From the NCBI GenBank assembly GCA_019912425.1, contig JAIOIU010000083.1, forward strand, positions 1 to 38,476: a stretch of DNA of 38,476 bases, read 5' to 3'. The notes beneath the pieces were generated by a model, which made no database searches, was not told the DNA's origin, and saw nothing but the letters and a program-made list of their open reading frames with translations. The DNA comes from Candidatus Methylomirabilis tolerans (GTDB lineage: Bacteria; Methylomirabilota; Methylomirabilia; Methylomirabilales; Methylomirabilaceae). Below are positions 15,772 through 25,588 of this stretch, piece after piece. Every line of letters begins with the position of its first letter. Position 1 is the stretch's first letter. The translations under genes and the position numbers were made by a program.

Positions 15772-16482
15772 TTACGTTGTGCGGAGTTTCTCGTATTCTC
15801 GCTGGAGGAGTTGCATGTCCGCCCACACCGTTTTCTTCTCGTGTGGGTTGCGAAGCAGGTACGCGGGATGGAAGGTGGGCAGAACAGGAATCCCGTGATA
15901 GTCGTGAAATCGCCCGCGCAGTTTCGAGATCGGCTCCTTGGTGCGCAGGAGCGACTGGGCCGCAAAGGTGCCTAATGCACAGACCAGTTTCGGTTTAATA
16001 GTCTGAAGCTGTGCGATTAGGAACGGTTCGCACGCGGCGATCTCATCCGGTTCCGGATTGCGATTTCCGGGAGGTCGGCACTTAATGATGTTGCAGATAT
16101 AGACCTGTTCGCGGGTGAGCTTCATCGCCTCAATGATGCGAGTGAGCAGTTGCCCCGCCCGCCCGACGAACGGCTCGCCCTGCTGATCTTCATCGGCTCC
16201 TGGCGCCTCCCCGACGAAGACAAGCCAAGCCTGCGGGTTACCGACCCCGAACACAATAGTCTTTCGACCCGTGTGCAGCTTGCACCGCGTGCACTCCCCC
16301 AGCTTCTCACGCACCTGGACGAGGGTCCGGGAAGATGCCGGCTGTACCACCGGCTCCGGGCGTTCGGGCCACGCGACGCGCAGACGGTCTACCCCCAGAA
16401 GCTGCTGCCGACGCAGGTGGGCCCGCGCCTGGGTGATCAGCTTGCGGAGTTCGTCGATGTCAGTACCGGTTAATTCAGCCAT
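15772..16482 (-). CDS. Type-4 (iron-sulfur) uracil-DNA glycosylase
   Basis: 236 residues. It removes uracil from DNA. The motifs GEAPGADEDQQGEPFVGRAG (residues about 91-110) and HPAYLLRNP (205-213) are those of family 4. Four cysteines that would bind a 4Fe-4S cluster are seen: Cys64 and Cys67 (CTRC), Cys135 (KCRPPGNRNP) and Cys151 (CEPFL). The N-terminal 60 residues are a less conserved extension. It follows coaBC by 6 bases and is last in the mtnA-slt-coaBC-udg run. Confidence 0.94.
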   Translation of the reverse strand: MAELTGTDIDELRKLITQARAHLRRQQLLGVDRLRVAWPERPEPVVQPASSRTLVQVREKLGECTRCKLHTGRKTIVFGVGNPQAWLVFVGEAPGADEDQQGEPFVGRAGQLLTRIIEAMKLTREQVYICNIIKCRPPGNRNPEPDEIAACEPFLIAQLQTIKPKLVCALGTFAAQSLLRTKEPISKLRGRFHDYHGIPVLPTFHPAYLLRNPHEKKTVWADMQLLQREYEKLRTT

Positions 16483-16488
16483 CTCACT

Positions 16489-17700
16489 TTATACCCTGTC
16501 TTTGTGTTGCCGAAGGCCGACAACCCGGTCGATAATATGCCGTGCCACCTGCCGTTTTGGGAGCAGGGGGAGCTCCTCGACGCCTCCCCCTGAGTCGAGA
16601 ATGACGACCAGATTGGTCTCGCTCCCAAAGCCGGCCCCCTCCTGGCTCACGTCGTTGGCTACGATCAGGTCGAGTCGCTTTGCTGTCAACTTACGGTGAG
16701 CTCGTCGTATGAGGTCGCCGGTCTCGGCTGCGAAGCCGACGACAATTCGCTCGCCCTTCTTCGTGCCGACCTCTTTCAGAATGTCCGGATTCGGTACCAG
16801 TTCCAGCGTCAGGGGCGCATCCCGTTTCGTAAGCTTTGAGTCGGCCGGTTGTGCGACACGATAATCGCTGACCGCAGCCGCCTTGATTACCACCGTCGCC
16901 TCAGCGAGTCGATCCAGTACAGCCGTATGCATCTGCAGGGCAGTCTCGACTCGGATGCACTCGACCCCGTGCGGCGAACTTAAGGCGGTTGGGCCACTCA
17001 CCAGGATGGTGCGCGCACCTCGCGTCATCGCCTCCTCCGCAAGGGCGTACCCCATCTTGCCGGAGGCGCGTGTACTCAGATAGCGGACCGGATCGAGCGG
17101 TTCGCGCGTCGGGCCGGCGGTGATCAGGACGACCTCGCCGCGTAGGTCACGTGTTGGGCAGAGTAACTCGGTCGCGGCCTGCACGATCTCGCCGATGTCG
17201 GCCAGCCGCCCGGGGCCCAACAGTCCAGAGGCCAGCTCACCGGTCGCCGGACCTACAATGCGCACTCCCCGGTTCCGCAGCCGCTCCAGATTTTCTTGAA
17301 CGGCGAGGTGGCGGTACATGTCAGTGTCCATGGCGGGCGCAAGGACGACCGGCTGTGTCGTGGCCAGGAAGAGGGTGCTCAGCAGATCGTCGGCGAGCCC
17401 TTGGGCGAACTTGGCGATAGCGTTAGCCGTAGCGGGCGCCACCAGGAGCAGGTCGGCTCCATCAGGAGCGGCGACATGACGGATCTTCGCCTCGGCATCC
17501 AGTGTAAAGAGGTCGGTCATCACCTCTTGTCGCGAGAGGGTAGCAAAGGTCAGGGGCGCGACAAACTGTTGCGCCGATTCGGTCATGACAACACGGACGG
17601 AGACCCCTGCCGTGACGAACGCCCGCACCAGTTCCACGGCCTTATAGGCGGCGATGCTTCCGGTTACGCCCAGCACGATCTTTTTTCCTTGCAGCGTCAT
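16489..17700 (-). CDS. coaBC: CoaBC: phosphopantothenoylcysteine decarboxylase/synthetase
   Basis: 403 residues, the usual bifunctional length. The C-terminal CoaB half (about 185-400) joins cysteine to phosphopantothenate and the N-terminal FMN-dependent CoaC half decarboxylates the product. Seen: GVTGSIAAYKAVELVR, His75 (RHVAAPDGADLLLVAPATANAI), GLADDLLST, and in CoaB ITAGPTREPLDPVR with the GFAAET segment. Two CoaC positions are unusual: the PAMN motif reads PAMD (residue 125), and the LACG cysteine reads LASG (Ser158). Neighbouring genes are on the same strand in a close run. A repeat hairpin precedes the start. Confidence 0.94.
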   Translation of the reverse strand: MTLQGKKIVLGVTGSIAAYKAVELVRAFVTAGVSVRVVMTESAQQFVAPLTFATLSRQEVMTDLFTLDAEAKIRHVAAPDGADLLLVAPATANAIAKFAQGLADDLLSTLFLATTQPVVLAPAMDTDMYRHLAVQENLERLRNRGVRIVGPATGELASGLLGPGRLADIGEIVQAATELLCPTRDLRGEVVLITAGPTREPLDPVRYLSTRASGKMGYALAEEAMTRGARTILVSGPTALSSPHGVECIRVETALQMHTAVLDRLAEATVVIKAAAVSDYRVAQPADSKLTKRDAPLTLELVPNPDILKEVGTKKGERIVVGFAAETGDLIRRAHRKLTAKRLDLIVANDVSQEGAGFGSETNLVVILDSGGGVEELPLLPKRQVARHIIDRVVGLRQHKDRV

Positions 17701-17710
17701 CTGTAAATAC

Positions 17711-17750
17711 AGGGTATAGGGTGTGAACCCCCGACACCCTCTACCCTATC
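17711..17750. repeat. 'agggtgtagggt' palindromic repeat overlapping the slt stop
   Basis: Arms AGGGTATAGGGTGT and ACACCCTCTACCCT form a hairpin between slt and coaBC. The slt stop codon TAG lies inside the right arm. The element resembles the 7-base units found inside queA (32352-32441). Confidence 0.65.
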
Positions 17751-19980
17751 CTTTGCTATATTGCGCGCGGTAGCGATAATAGCTTCCGAGGACCCGCTTC
17801 ACATACGCTCTTGTCTCCAAAAACGGGATCTCTTCAATGAACTCGTCATCAGTGCGATTACTCAACTGTCCCAACCAGCGGCGCACCTGGTTTGGCCCGG
17901 CATTGTACGCGGCAATTGCCCTGGCCCAATTGCCGTTGAACTCCTCGATCATCATCGCCAGGTATCGAGTACCAAGTGCGATATTATTGGCTGGTACGTC
18001 GAGTTTCGGTGAATCTCCTGAGTTGCCTGTTGCCTTGACCAGGTCATTGGCGGTCGTGGGAAGCAGTTGCATCAGACCAACAGCCCCGGAAGACGATACG
18101 ACCCGTTCGCCGAACGCGCTCTCTTCCCGAATCAGCGCAATAACCAGGTACGGATCGAGGGTATTACGTGCGCTCTGCTCCTGCACCAGCTCCCAGTACC
18201 CGAGCGGATAGAGGAACTCCCAATACCTTGGCACAGGCTCCGCGGACCGATTGCGAGCGTGCAGCGGGCGCAGGAGGCGCTTTGCAATAGACACACTCTT
18301 TTCGAAAGAACCCAAGTCGAGCAAAGCGCTGCTAGCCTCATAGAGGAGCCCACGGTCGTCCGCAGACCGCCCTGCGAGTGCCCAGAACTCCTCCGAGGCC
18401 TCCTCCCGAAGGTTCAGTTCCTTGAGCAATCTGGCTTTTGCGGTCTCTGAAGAACAGGACGCAGGAGTTAGGGTGCAGGGTGAAGGCGCTGCTGACTGCT
18501 GATCCGTAACAAAAAGGAGGGCCTGCGCGGCTTTTGGTTCCAGCACCTTCAGGCGCAGACGTGTCTGCTCGGCGTAATAGTTCTCGTCGTTGTAGGTTTT
18601 AAGCAGCCCCCGGTATACCTCTACTGCCTTCCCCTTCTTTTTCAGATCTTCGAGAATCCGTCCCTGCCAATAGAGGGCTTGTACGCCGAATCGTGAATCT
18701 GACGCAGCCTTCGCGTGCAGTTGCCGCAGATCGGCGAGCGCCTTCGTAAGGGCCGACTGTCGATAATGGATCCATGCCCGAGTCCAGAGGGCAGCATCGG
18801 CGAACCGGCTGGACGGGTGATCCCTGAGGAGTCGGTCCAGAGTCCGGACTGCCCGTTTCGGTTTGCCGTTGTCTCTGTACTGAAGCGCCATCAGGTAGAG
18901 TGACTCGGCGGTAAAGGGGCTGTTCGGATAGGCGTGGGCCAAGCGGTTCCACGTCGTGACGGCCTTTTCGCGATCGTCTGTTCGGGCATAGCTTCGTCCG
19001 ATCCAGTACAGCGCTTCCGCTGCATGAAGGGAATGGTCCTGACCCACGGGTGACAGGAGGCTGATGGCTCGACTGTAGTCTCGCCGTTGAAAGTGGCTGA
19101 TACCGCTCCACAACCTTGCGCGGGAGGCAAATCTGTCTTGAACTCCGTCAAAGGGGGGCGAATGGTTGCTCAAGAAGGGTGTGAACGCGGCAATGGCCTG
19201 GGCGTACTGGTTGCTACGGTACAGGTTGAGTGCCCGTTCGAACTGCTCGTCGAGGGTGAAGGGTGCTGCTTCCGCCATCGAGGTCAGGAGTTCGCCGGCG
19301 CGAGCCGCCTCCCGGCTCCCCGGTGACTTTAGCCACAGCCCGCGCAGCAGAGCTTCCGCCTCTCGTCGTTTGTCTGCCTTGACGGCGATCTCTGCCAGCG
19401 CAAGCAGAGCTTCCCGCCGCTTCGCCTCGCCCGAGGCGCGAGACAGAACCTCTCTGTACGCCTCCTCAGCCTGCGCGGGCTGATTGGTGTCGAGATAGAG
19501 CCGTGCGCGCTCTTGCCGAACTCGCTCGGTGAGCAGGCTTTCCGGATACTCGTGCAGCAGACGCGACAGCATCGCTAGCGCCCGAGGTTGCAGGCCAAGG
19601 GCCTGATAGGCGGACGCGGCGTAGTAGAGGGCGTAGTCTCCAAGCACAGGTACCTGCGTTGCGGCCGCCTCCAATGTGCCGGCGGCCTCCTGCCACTGCT
19701 GCTGTCGGTACAGCGCCACTCCTAGAAGGAAGTCGGCCTCGCGCGTCCTGGAAAAGTCCTGCCTATGGCGCAGATCATCGAGGAGGGGGGTCGCGCCCCG
19801 GTAATCCTTCGTCCCGATGCGCGCAAGCGCCTCCTGCCATAGGATCGCGGCGGATGTCTCAGGGGAAGCAGCAGCCTGCAGCGACGCCAGCAGCATCAGC
19901 AGCAGTGTCACGCCCGCCGTTGTGACGTGGGACCATGCGACGGGTCGCAGCCGGTGACGCGCCGGTGAGGTGGACCTCAT
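17746..19980 (-). CDS. slt: Soluble lytic murein transglycosylase (Slt) with TPR-like repeats
   Basis: 744 residues. It cleaves peptidoglycan glycan strands, forming anhydro-muropeptides. An N-terminal signal peptide (about 15-38, [16 protein letters not shown]) sends it to the periplasm. Residues about 45-560 are helical TPR-like repeats, rich in Ala and Leu. The C-terminal domain has the catalytic Glu in [12 protein letters not shown], then [13 protein letters not shown], and [15 protein letters not shown]. The ATG overlaps the mtnA stop by 4 bases. A Ser/Thr/Pro/Cys-rich segment near residues 490-506 coincides with a repeat fragment. The end of the frame is set by another repeat. Confidence 0.93.
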   Translation of the reverse strand: MRSTSPARHRLRPVAWSHVTTAGVTLLLMLLASLQAAASPETSAAILWQEALARIGTKDYRGATPLLDDLRHRQDFSRTREADFLLGVALYRQQQWQEAAGTLEAAATQVPVLGDYALYYAASAYQALGLQPRALAMLSRLLHEYPESLLTERVRQERARLYLDTNQPAQAEEAYREVLSRASGEAKRREALLALAEIAVKADKRREAEALLRGLWLKSPGSREAARAGELLTSMAEAAPFTLDEQFERALNLYRSNQYAQAIAAFTPFLSNHSPPFDGVQDRFASRARLWSGISHFQRRDYSRAISLLSPVGQDHSLHAAEALYWIGRSYARTDDREKAVTTWNRLAHAYPNSPFTAESLYLMALQYRDNGKPKRAVRTLDRLLRDHPSSRFADAALWTRAWIHYRQSALTKALADLRQLHAKAASDSRFGVQALYWQGRILEDLKKKGKAVEVYRGLLKTYNDENYYAEQTRLRLKVLEPKAAQALLFVTDQQSAAPSPCTLTPASCSSETAKARLLKELNLREEASEEFWALAGRSADDRGLLYEASSALLDLGSFEKSVSIAKRLLRPLHARNRSAEPVPRYWEFLYPLGYWELVQEQSARNTLDPYLVIALIREESAFGERVVSSSGAVGLMQLLPTTANDLVKATGNSGDSPKLDVPANNIALGTRYLAMMIEEFNGNWARAIAAYNAGPNQVRRWLGQLSNRTDDEFIEEIPFLETRAYVKRVLGSYYRYRAQYSKG
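18463..18505. repeat. Repeat fragment inside slt
   Basis: Contains TTAGGGTGCAGGGTG next to GCTGCTGACTGCTGATCC, combining the 'agggtg' and 'gctgatc' repeat families seen elsewhere. It encodes a Ser/Thr/Pro/Cys-rich spacer within the helical repeats. Confidence 0.5.
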
Positions 19981-21029
19981 AGGGCTACGGCAGGCCCGGC
20001 CAGCGCGGCTAGGCCCGCGTCGTAGGGCGGCCGGACTATGCCCCGATCGGTAATCAGGGCGGTAATGTAGCGGTATGGTGTCACGTCAAAGACGGGATTT
20101 CTCGCCCTCACACCCACCGGCGCGGTCCGAACGCCGGCCCAGTCGGTGACCTCTTTGGGATCGCGCTCCTCGATCGGGATTGCCTCTCCATCACGAAGCG
20201 ACAGATCCAGGGTGGACAGGGGGGCTGCGACATAGAACGGGAGCCCGTGCGCCTGTGCCAGAACGGCCAGGGTGTAGGTTCCGATCTTATTCGCCACGTC
20301 GCCGTTACGAGCGATCCGGTCGGCTCCGACGATGACGAGATCGATCTCGCCCCGCTGCATCAGGTGTCCGGCCATATTGTCGGTGATGAGCGTCACCGGA
20401 ATGCCGTCCTGCTGCAATTCCCAGGCGGTTAGCCTGGCGCCTTGCAGAAACGGTCTGGTCTCACCGGCCCACACCGACAGTCTGGTCCCGGCCGCGTGCG
20501 CCGCGCGGATCACTCCCAGGGCGGTTCCATAGCCGGCGGTTGCCAGGGCCCCAGCATTACAGTGAGTCAGGACGGCGGCCCCATCGGGGATCAACCCTTG
20601 GCCGTACGCGCCGATCGCCCGGTTATCCCGGATGTCTTCCTCCCGGATCTGTTGCGCCTCCCGAATGAGGGCCTGCACGAGCTCAGCGATCGGGAGGGTC
20701 TTATGCTGCTGAGCGCACCGCTGCATCCGCTCGATCCCCCATGCCAGATTCACGGCTGTAGGACGGGTCCGGCGCAGCGCCTCGCCATGGCGCGATAACT
20801 CCGCGTAGAACTCCTCGAAACTGCGAGCCCCGATCGACTGCGCCGCCAACGCCAAGCCCATGGCGCCGGCCACACCGATCGCCGGGGCTCCGCGGATCTG
20901 CATCGACCGGATTGCCTGCGCGACCGCCGCCGCATCGCGGCACTCGACATACACTTCCTCTGCCGGCAACCGGCGTTGATCCAGAAGCCGGACCACGCCT
21001 GCCGACGTCCATTCGATGGTCTCAAACAT
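19977..21029 (-). CDS. mtnA: Methylthioribose-1-phosphate isomerase
   Basis: 350 residues. It converts 5-methylthioribose-1-phosphate to the ribulose form in methionine salvage. Seen: the [11 protein letters not shown] motif, the catalytic Cys in [20 protein letters not shown], the catalytic Asp in [18 protein letters not shown], and [12 protein letters not shown] longer frame reaches 21101, but the ATG at 21029 has GGAG 7 bases upstream and matches the family N-terminus (MFETIEW). It is first in the mtnA-slt-coaBC-udg run. No other methionine-salvage gene is in the window, so this enzyme could also serve a related route. Confidence 0.94.
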   Translation of the reverse strand: MFETIEWTSAGVVRLLDQRRLPAEEVYVECRDAAAVAQAIRSMQIRGAPAIGVAGAMGLALAAQSIGARSFEEFYAELSRHGEALRRTRPTAVNLAWGIERMQRCAQQHKTLPIAELVQALIREAQQIREEDIRDNRAIGAYGQGLIPDGAAVLTHCNAGALATAGYGTALGVIRAAHAAGTRLSVWAGETRPFLQGARLTAWELQQDGIPVTLITDNMAGHLMQRGEIDLVIVGADRIARNGDVANKIGTYTLAVLAQAHGLPFYVAAPLSTLDLSLRDGEAIPIEERDPKEVTDWAGVRTAPVGVRARNPVFDVTPYRYITALITDRGIVRPPYDAGLAALAGPAVAL

Positions 21030-21179
21030 CTCGTATCTCCATGACTCGTCCGTTCCCGGCTTCGCGTTCCTCCGCGTGCTGTATGCTGAAAAGCGGCGCA
21101 TAGCTCCATATCTACCCTACCATTGCTGTCCAGGCGCTTTCAACCGAAATATGTTGCCCAGTCCGGCTCAAGAAAACCC

Positions 21180-21209
21180 TTGACAGGCGGACGCTGGTGG
21201 TGCGATAGT
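21180..21209 (+). promoter_or_regulatory. Candidate sigma-70-type promoter for nirS
   Basis: TTGACA at 21180-21185, an 18-base spacer, then GATAGT at 21204-21209 with a TG two bases upstream (extended -10). It lies about 160 bp before the nirS ATG, leaving a long leader. No clear FNR/NNR box is visible. Tentative. Confidence 0.35.
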
Positions 21210-21372
21210 GGCCCCCAATGCGGCTTGGGAGTGTGTCAAATAGGCTCACCAGTCACAGAAACATACAGTTGAGCAGTATAAACGGCATGCAATTAACGTG
21301 AGGGCATGATGAGGTTTGTCAGCGCGCTAACCGTGAAATGCCTGTGGGTACCATTTAACGAAAGGAGAGGGC

Positions 21373-23019
21373 ATGACGACTAGAACAAAGTTGACGGTGT
21401 TAACTGTGGCGCTAGGGATGCTATGGACCGTTCCGGTTCAGGCCCAGCAGGCGCCTGCGGCGCCGGAACTTCCACCGGCTCCACCTCTGGCGCAGGGTGA
21501 GCTTGAGACGGCTAAGCGCATCTACTTTGACCGGTGTGCAGGCTGTCACGGGGTCCTGAGAAAAGGCGCGACAGGCCCGCAGCTTCTGCCCGCGAAAACT
21601 CGCGCTCTCACTACGCCCGTTCTGAAGGCGTTCATCGTGAACGGTACAGGCGGTGGTATGCCGGACTGGGGTCGACAAGGGATTCTCACCGACGCCGAAA
21701 GCGATCTGATGGCCCGCTACATCCAACACGACCCGCCCGTGCCGCCAGAGCTCTCCATGGCGGATATGAAGAAAAGTTGGAACATGACCGTGCCGCCGGA
21801 CAAGCGACCCACAAAGCCCGAACATAACCGTGACTGGAAGAACTTTTTTGCCGTGACCCTCCGCGATGCCGGCCAGGTGGCGATCATCGACGGCGACACC
21901 AAGGAGATCGTCAACACTGTCAAGACGGGGTTTGCGGTCCATATCTCGCGCAGTTCCTTTTCAGGGCGCTACATGTATACGATCGGCCGTGATGGCCGGG
22001 CGACGATGATCGACCTGTGGATGAAGGTTCCGGATAAGGTCGCCGAGGTCAAGCCATGCAGCGATGCGCGCTCCATCGACACGAGCAAGTATAAAGGAAA
22101 GCTCGGCGACTTCACCGACAAGCTGGCCGTCATTGGCTGCTATTGGCCGCCGCAGATCATTGTGTTGGACGGCGCCACGCTGGAACCGAAGACGGTCATC
22201 AGCAGCCGGAGCATGACCTACGATACCATGGAGTATCACCCCGAGCCCCGGGTCGCCTCGATCGTGGCGTCGCACTTCAAGCCCGAGTGGGTTATTAACA
22301 TTAAGGAGACCGGGTTGATCTGGCTGGTCGATTACTCGGATCTCAAGAACCTCAAAATGACCCAGATCCAGGGCGAGAAGTTTTTGCACGACGGCGGCTG
22401 GGATTCCACCAAACGCTACTTCATGGTGGCGGCTAACATGGCGAACAAAGTGGTTGTGATCGACGTCGAGAAAGGCAAACTTGAGGCGATCTTCGAATCC
22501 GGAATCAAACCTCATCCAGGGCGAGGCGCCAACTGGATAGATCCGAAATTCGGTCCGGTGAATGGCACGCCGCATCTTGGCGAAGGCAAGGTCACCGTCT
22601 ACGGAACCGATCCGGCCAAGCACAAGGAGTCTGCCTGGAAAAAGGTGAGGGAGCTCAAGACCCTGGGAGGCGGCGGCCTGTTTATCAAGACGCATCCGAA
22701 GAGCAAAAATGTCTGGGTAGACCACGCCCTGAACGGTGATCCGGCAATTCAAAAGCAAGTTTGCGTCTTCGAGAAAGCGAACATGGACAAAGATCCGAAG
22801 TGCTGGAAGGTTTCGGATAAAGGGCGCGCGGTCCATTTCGAGTTCAACAAGGCCGGGGACGAGGTATGGATAAGCGTGTGGGGGAAGAAAGACGGTCAGA
22901 GCGAGATCGTCGTCTATAATGATAAGACGCTTCAAGAAGTAGCCAGGATCGACGATCCGCGCATCATCACGCCGACAGGCAAGTTTAACGTCTATAACAC
23001 GGTGCACGATATCTATTAA
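21373..23019 (+). CDS. nirS: Cytochrome cd1 nitrite reductase
   Basis: 548 residues. This periplasmic enzyme reduces nitrite to NO. An N-terminal signal peptide (about 1-24, VQA-QQ) leads into a cytochrome c domain with CAGCH (55-59) and Met96 in GGGMPDWG. An eight-bladed d1-heme propeller follows. The heme d1 ligand is His190 (HISRSSFSGRY), and the catalytic pair is His339 (FLHDGGWD) and His381 (PHPGRGANW). Their 42-residue spacing equals the His327/His369 spacing of the Pseudomonas enzyme. GGAGAGGGC precedes the ATG. Downstream lie genes for heme d1 synthesis. All catalytic residues I can check are present, so it should be active. Confidence 0.97.
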   Translation: MTTRTKLTVLTVALGMLWTVPVQAQQAPAAPELPPAPPLAQGELETAKRIYFDRCAGCHGVLRKGATGPQLLPAKTRALTTPVLKAFIVNGTGGGMPDWGRQGILTDAESDLMARYIQHDPPVPPELSMADMKKSWNMTVPPDKRPTKPEHNRDWKNFFAVTLRDAGQVAIIDGDTKEIVNTVKTGFAVHISRSSFSGRYMYTIGRDGRATMIDLWMKVPDKVAEVKPCSDARSIDTSKYKGKLGDFTDKLAVIGCYWPPQIIVLDGATLEPKTVISSRSMTYDTMEYHPEPRVASIVASHFKPEWVINIKETGLIWLVDYSDLKNLKMTQIQGEKFLHDGGWDSTKRYFMVAANMANKVVVIDVEKGKLEAIFESGIKPHPGRGANWIDPKFGPVNGTPHLGEGKVTVYGTDPAKHKESAWKKVRELKTLGGGGLFIKTHPKSKNVWVDHALNGDPAIQKQVCVFEKANMDKDPKCWKVSDKGRAVHFEFNKAGDEVWISVWGKKDGQSEIVVYNDKTLQEVARIDDPRIITPTGKFNVYNTVHDIY

Positions 23020-23046
23020 CCGGGGTTATGTCTGGAGAATCACACC

Positions 23047-23078
23047 TTCGGGGCGAGTCCTTCGGGACTCGCCCCGAA
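23047..23078 (+). terminator. Perfect hairpin between nirS and nirJ
   Basis: A 14-bp perfect stem TTCGGGGCGAGTCC with a TTCG tetraloop, 27 bp after the nirS stop. Only GTCTATT follows, so it may be a weak terminator or a 3' stabiliser. It could lower expression of the biosynthesis genes relative to nirS. Confidence 0.72.
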
Positions 23079-23144
23079 GTCTATTGCGTGGTATGATGAA
23101 TTGCCGATTCATTAATATGCGGGCTAAGGATTGGATTATCGACG

Positions 23145-24362
23145 ATGCTGAGGATTACAGAGCTGTCGTGCGGGGCTATCCAAGGTTCTGAGAAGCCCCT
23201 GAAGCAGAAAGACGGGTCGCCTGCGCTGCCCTGTGCCAAAAAGCCGATAGTCATCTGGAACCTGACAAGGCGCTGCAACCTCCATTGCCTGCACTGCTAC
23301 AGCCTATCACAGGACCGTGCCTACGCCGACGAATTAACAACTGATGAGGGAAAACGGCTGATTGTCGACCTGGCCCGCTATAAGATTCCGGTGCTCATCC
23401 TTTCCGGCGGCGATCCGTTATATCGGGAAGATCTTTACACGCTTGCGGATTACGCCAGAGACCTCGGGGTGCGTTGCGCACTGTCAACGAACGGTACCTT
23501 GATAGATGCCACGGCGGCAAAGAGGCTCCAGCGTTCCGGCATCACCTACGTCGGCGTGAGCCTGGATGGAATCGGGCAGGTACATGATCGCTTTCGCGGA
23601 ATGCAGGGCTCCTTTGCACTGGCGCTACAAGGGCTGCGCCACTCCCGCGATGAAGGGATGAAGGTTGGCATTCGGACCGCTCTTTGCCGTCGGATACTCC
23701 CTGACCTGCCGGCGATCTGTGATATGGCAGAGCAGGAGAGCCTGGATCGTCTCTACTTCTCGCACCTGGTCTATGCGGGACGGGGAGTTGGGCTCATCGA
23801 CGATGATCTTTCGTCTGAGGAAAAGCAAGGTGCGCTTGATTATCTCATACAGAGAGGTGCGGATTTTCATCGCCGCGGCGTAAAGATCGAAATAACTACC
23901 GGCAATAACGATGCCGATGGCGTGTACCTCTATTTGAAGATGCGGCGATCCAATCCTGAACGGGCGCAATCGGTTTTTCGTCTCCTTCAACGTCAAGGGG
24001 GGAATAGCTCCGGCACCTCGCTGGGCAACATCGACAACCTCGGAAACGTCCACGCCGATCCTTTTTGGAGCCATTACTCCCTTGGCAATGTCCGTGAGAG
24101 GAGCTTTGCGGAGATTTGGGAAGATACCACCGATCCAATCATGCATGTGCTGAAAGATCGACACCGAGCCCTCAAGGGCCGATGTGCTCAGTGTCCGTAT
24201 CTTGAGCTGTGTGGTGGCAATTCACGAGTACGAGCGGAGGCGACGACCGGGGATCTGTGGGCTTCCGACCCGGGCTGCTACTTGAGCGACGAGGAGTTGG
24301 GAATCTCATCGGATGGAAAGGAAGACAGCCGTGCCAGTACGCCTTTTTCAGTACGTCACTAA
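23145..24362 (+). CDS. nirJ: Heme d1 biosynthesis radical SAM protein NirJ
   Basis: 405 residues. In heme d1 synthesis NirJ acts on didecarboxysiroheme to remove the propionate side chains and leave carbonyls. Seen: the radical SAM cluster CNLHCLHC (Cys44, 48, 51), LSGGDPLYRED, and a SPASM-type C-terminal cysteine cluster (CAQCPYLELCGGNSR). Position directly after nirS and before nirF supports the role over other SPASM proteins. The ATG at 23145 is accepted although its ribosome site is weak. The 3' end overlaps the nirF start region by about 30 bases, implying coupled translation. Confidence 0.93.
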   Translation: MLRITELSCGAIQGSEKPLKQKDGSPALPCAKKPIVIWNLTRRCNLHCLHCYSLSQDRAYADELTTDEGKRLIVDLARYKIPVLILSGGDPLYREDLYTLADYARDLGVRCALSTNGTLIDATAAKRLQRSGITYVGVSLDGIGQVHDRFRGMQGSFALALQGLRHSRDEGMKVGIRTALCRRILPDLPAICDMAEQESLDRLYFSHLVYAGRGVGLIDDDLSSEEKQGALDYLIQRGADFHRRGVKIEITTGNNDADGVYLYLKMRRSNPERAQSVFRLLQRQGGNSSGTSLGNIDNLGNVHADPFWSHYSLGNVRERSFAEIWEDTTDPIMHVLKDRHRALKGRCAQCPYLELCGGNSRVRAEATTGDLWASDPGCYLSDEELGISSDGKEDSRASTPFSVRH

Positions 24363-25539
24363 GGCTTTTCTCATTCTCTTTCTCTTGACACTCGGCTTGC
24401 CTCTCCAGTCGAGTGCCGATGACCCGCGTTGGGGCACGGCGTCGTTGGTGGTTGTTATCGAACGGGAGACCGGTAGTGTTCTTGTCATCGACTCCTCCCG
24501 CCACGAGCTTCTGGGGCGGATTTCCGGGCTCGGTAACCTCACCCATGCGACGGTGAAATTTTCCCCTGACGCCCGCTATGCCTACGTCATCGGTCGTACG
24601 GGCGAAGTCTCTAAGATCGACCTCCTAACCCTGAAGCTTGTCAAGCATGTGAATGCAGGAAAATTGTCCGTCGGCGGTGTCATCAGCCAGGATGGCAAGT
24701 ATATAGCCCTCAGTAATTATGTCCCCGGCGAGGTGCGCATTCTGAATGCCGATACGCTGGAACTGGTGAAAACGATTCCGGCGCTGTACACGGATGCGAG
24801 CGGAAAGGAGCTTCCGTCACGAGTCGTGGGACTGGTCGACGCGCCAGGGAATCTGCTTGTGTTTTCCTTGATGGATGCCAACAGTATATGGGTGGTGGAT
24901 GCGGGGAAAAAAGAGTTTCCGGTGATCCGAAAGTTTACGAATATTGGGAAGGAGCCGTACGATGCCCTGATTACTCCGGACGGGCGCTACTATCTTGTAG
25001 GCTTGTTAGGCTCTGACTGGATGGGACTCCTCGACACATGGAAGCTCGATCGGGTTACTCCAATTCTTGCGGAGCAAGGTAAGGGTTCGGAGGTCCCTCT
25101 GTGGAAGATTCCGCATCTGAAAGGCTGGGCGCTCACTGGAAGGCTGGCTTTTCTTCCCGCGCTGAAGCGCGAGGTTGCCTTGGTCTATTCAGCGCTCGAC
25201 TGGACGCCACTTACGCCCATACCGATCAGCGGCACCGCGCTCTACACCGTGGTGCGGCCCGACGGACGCCAGGTGTGGGTGGATATTATCGGTAAAAATG
25301 GGGACCTGATCGATGTGATCGACGTTGAGAGCATGAAGGTCGTCAAAACGCTCAATCCCGGACCCGGGGCTACACACCCCCAGTTCACACCCAAAGGAGA
25401 AGCCGCATACGTCTCTCTCATGGACGGCGGCAAGGTGGTTGTCTACGATACGGCGACCTTTAAGGTGCTGAAGGAGTTCCAGGCGGATCATCCCTCCGGG
25501 ATCTTTTTTACTAACCGAGCACACAAATTCGGGATGTGA
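24331..25539 (+). CDS. nirF: Heme d1 biosynthesis protein NirF
   Basis: About 402 residues, a d1-type beta-propeller protein required for the last steps of heme d1 formation in the periplasm. A signal peptide (about residues 5-30, ending SSADD) is followed by repeated propeller blades with motifs such as FSPDARYAYVIGRTGEVSKIDL and YDALITPDGRYYLVGLLGSDW. It ends in AFHKF-like FTNRAHKFGM. It lacks the cytochrome c domain of NirS. I prefer the GTG at 24331, with AAGGAAG six bases upstream; an ATG at 24313 is the alternative. It lies between nirJ and napA, whose start is 49 bp downstream. Confidence 0.92.
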   Translation: MPVRLFQYVTKAFLILFLLTLGLPLQSSADDPRWGTASLVVVIERETGSVLVIDSSRHELLGRISGLGNLTHATVKFSPDARYAYVIGRTGEVSKIDLLTLKLVKHVNAGKLSVGGVISQDGKYIALSNYVPGEVRILNADTLELVKTIPALYTDASGKELPSRVVGLVDAPGNLLVFSLMDANSIWVVDAGKKEFPVIRKFTNIGKEPYDALITPDGRYYLVGLLGSDWMGLLDTWKLDRVTPILAEQGKGSEVPLWKIPHLKGWALTGRLAFLPALKREVALVYSALDWTPLTPIPISGTALYTVVRPDGRQVWVDIIGKNGDLIDVIDVESMKVVKTLNPGPGATHPQFTPKGEAAYVSLMDGGKVVVYDTATFKVLKEFQADHPSGIFFTNRAHKFGM

Positions 25540-25588
25540 GAGATTACGGTGCCGGTTTTCGACTTAATCCGGACAGCAGAGGCCGATT

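Noticed and set aside
21210-21372. Search for an FNR/NNR box (TTGAT-N4-ATCAA) before nirS
   Set aside because: Only a partial TTGAG...TATAA resemblance was found, which is not a convincing palindrome.
21961-23007. Long antisense open frame (348 codons) across nirS
   Set aside because: It mirrors the codon pattern of the real nirS gene, has no family features, and nirS has all its catalytic residues on the plus strand.
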